Of a stretch of 14,251 bases of DNA, positions 13,442 through 14,251 are shown in pieces. The translations under genes were made by a program, and so were the position numbers. Under the pieces are notes generated by a model that made no database searches, was not told the origin of the DNA, and saw only the letters and a list, made by a program, of their open reading frames with translations. Numbering within the stretch: position 1 is the first letter of the stretch; every line of letters begins with the position of its first letter. This DNA is from UBA4742 sp002403895 (lineage in GTDB: Bacteria > Actinomycetota > Acidimicrobiia > Acidimicrobiales > Acidimicrobilacustridaceae), in assembly GCA_036823295.1 (NCBI GenBank), contig DAISGD010000075.1, positions 1 to 14,251 of the forward strand. The letters run 5' to 3'.

Positions 13442-14251
13442 CTACGGGTCCTTGGGCAGGCCGAGGAGCCGCTCGGCGATCACATTGCGCTGGATCTCGC
13501 TGGTCCCGCCGGCGATGGACAGCGCCCGATTGCCGAGGAACCCACCGGCCCAGATGGCGCCGGCGCCCTCGCCCGTGACCGCGTCGGCGCCGAGCAGGGC
13601 GAGCCCCGCCTCCTGCACGGCCTGCTCGTGCTCGACCCCGAGGAGCTTGCGCACGCTGGCCTCCGGGCCCGGCTGACCGCCGCCCAGGGCCCGCAGGGTG
13701 GTGCGCAGCCCCAGCATGGCGATGGCGTGGGCGTCGATGACCAACCCGCCCAGCCGGTCCCCGACGATGGCGTCATCGAGCAGTCCCCGCGAGCCCGCCA
13801 GCTCGAACAGTGCCGCCACCCCGGGCCCGAACGACGAGCCCGACGCCATCGAGACCCGCTCGTTGGCGAGGGTCGTCCGGGCGCACGCCCACCCCTCTTG
13901 GGCCCCACCGACCAGGCAGTCGTCGGGCACGAACACGTCGACCAGCGAGATCTCGTTGAACATCGCCACGCCGGTGAGCTCGCGCAGCGGCCGCACCTCG
14001 ATGCCGGGCGTGGCCATGTCGACCAGGAAGCACCCAATCCCCTCGTGGCGGGGCGCCTCCGGGTCGGTGCGGGCCAGACAGATCGCCCAGTCCGCTAGCT
14101 GAGCCATCGTGGTCCACACCTTCTCGCCGGTGATCGACCAGCCGCCGTCGACCCGGGTGGCCCTCGTGGTCAGCGACGCCAGATCGCTCCCCGCCCCCGG
14201 CTCCGAGAACATCTGGCACCAGGTCAGCTCGCCCCGCAGCGACGGCCCGAC
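13442..14251 (-). CDS. Acyl-CoA dehydrogenase, C-terminal part (runs off the right edge)
   Basis: The visible 269 residues are the C-terminal two thirds of an FAD acyl-CoA dehydrogenase, which oxidises an acyl-CoA to the enoyl-CoA. Reading in from the edge, the middle beta domain opens with the FAD signature WCQMFSEPGAGSDLASL and then shows VDGGWSITGEKVWTTMAQ. The C-terminal helical domain ends with AGGTSEIQRNVIAERLLGLP, a strong family signature. The N-terminal domain and start lie outside the window. A catalytic base cannot be assigned safely. It may supply the enoyl-CoA for the MaoC-type hydration step of the neighbouring operons. It is transcribed leftward, upstream of the treT-like gene, with a stem-loop between. 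Confidence 0.93.
   Translation of the reverse strand, partial: VGPSLRGELTWCQMFSEPGAGSDLASLTTRATRVDGGWSITGEKVWTTMAQLADWAICLARTDPEAPRHEGIGCFLVDMATPGIEVRPLRELTGVAMFNEISLVDVFVPDDCLVGGAQEGWACARTTLANERVSMASGSSFGPGVAALFELAGSRGLLDDAIVGDRLGGLVIDAHAIAMLGLRTTLRALGGGQPGPEASVRKLLGVEHEQAVQEAGLALLGADAVTGEGAGAIWAGGFLGNRALSIAGGTSEIQRNVIAERLLGLPKDP

Overview
The window is high-GC DNA with many GTG starts, 4-base start/stop overlaps, TetR regulators and CoA-dependent catabolic genes. This points to an actinobacterium. The mix of MaoC-like, acyl-CoA ligase, Ltp-thiolase/DUF35 and acyl-CoA dehydrogenase genes would suit Acidimicrobiia or mycobacteria-like lineages, but the lineage call is inference. No mobile element, tRNA, rRNA or CRISPR array was seen.

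Left part (1-3300): a non-coding stretch of about 315 bases with two stem-loops, then a small secreted protein on the minus strand (316-618), and a rightward pair made of a TetR-family repressor (873-1463) and a ClC-type chloride protein with C-terminal CBS domains (1474-3153). A perfect 14-bp palindrome lies over a good -10 box in front of tetR. Exactly six bases after that box is a GTG that opens a 16-codon reading frame, whose stop overlaps the tetR start.

Middle (3299-10457): two divergent CoA-catabolism operons around a 106-base control region. The leftward operon is CMD-like protein, zinc-ribbon DUF35 protein and a cysteine-less Ltp-type thiolase (retro-aldolase-like). The rightward operon is a MaoC-like half-domain, two acyl-CoA ligases in tandem, a DUF35 protein without its zinc ribbon, and a thiolase-fold protein that keeps the nucleophilic cysteine. 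Spacings are tight (overlaps of 4 bp, gaps of 8-31 bp), so each set is probably co-transcribed. A plausible reading is activation of an organic acid to its CoA ester by the ligases, dehydrogenation by the acyl-CoA dehydrogenase at the right edge, hydration by MaoC-type enzymes (the catalytic partner is not in this window), and carbon-carbon cleavage by the two thiolase-fold/DUF35 pairs. Steroid or other isoprenoid side chains and cyclic acids are candidate substrates; the sequence does not decide which. A 15-bp exact direct repeat brackets the first ligase and suggests it was inserted in front of the second.

Right part (10458-14251): an exported lipase with a C-terminal ricin-type lectin domain, then leftward genes for a TreT-like GT4 glycosyltransferase and the C-terminal 269 residues of an acyl-CoA dehydrogenase that runs off the window.
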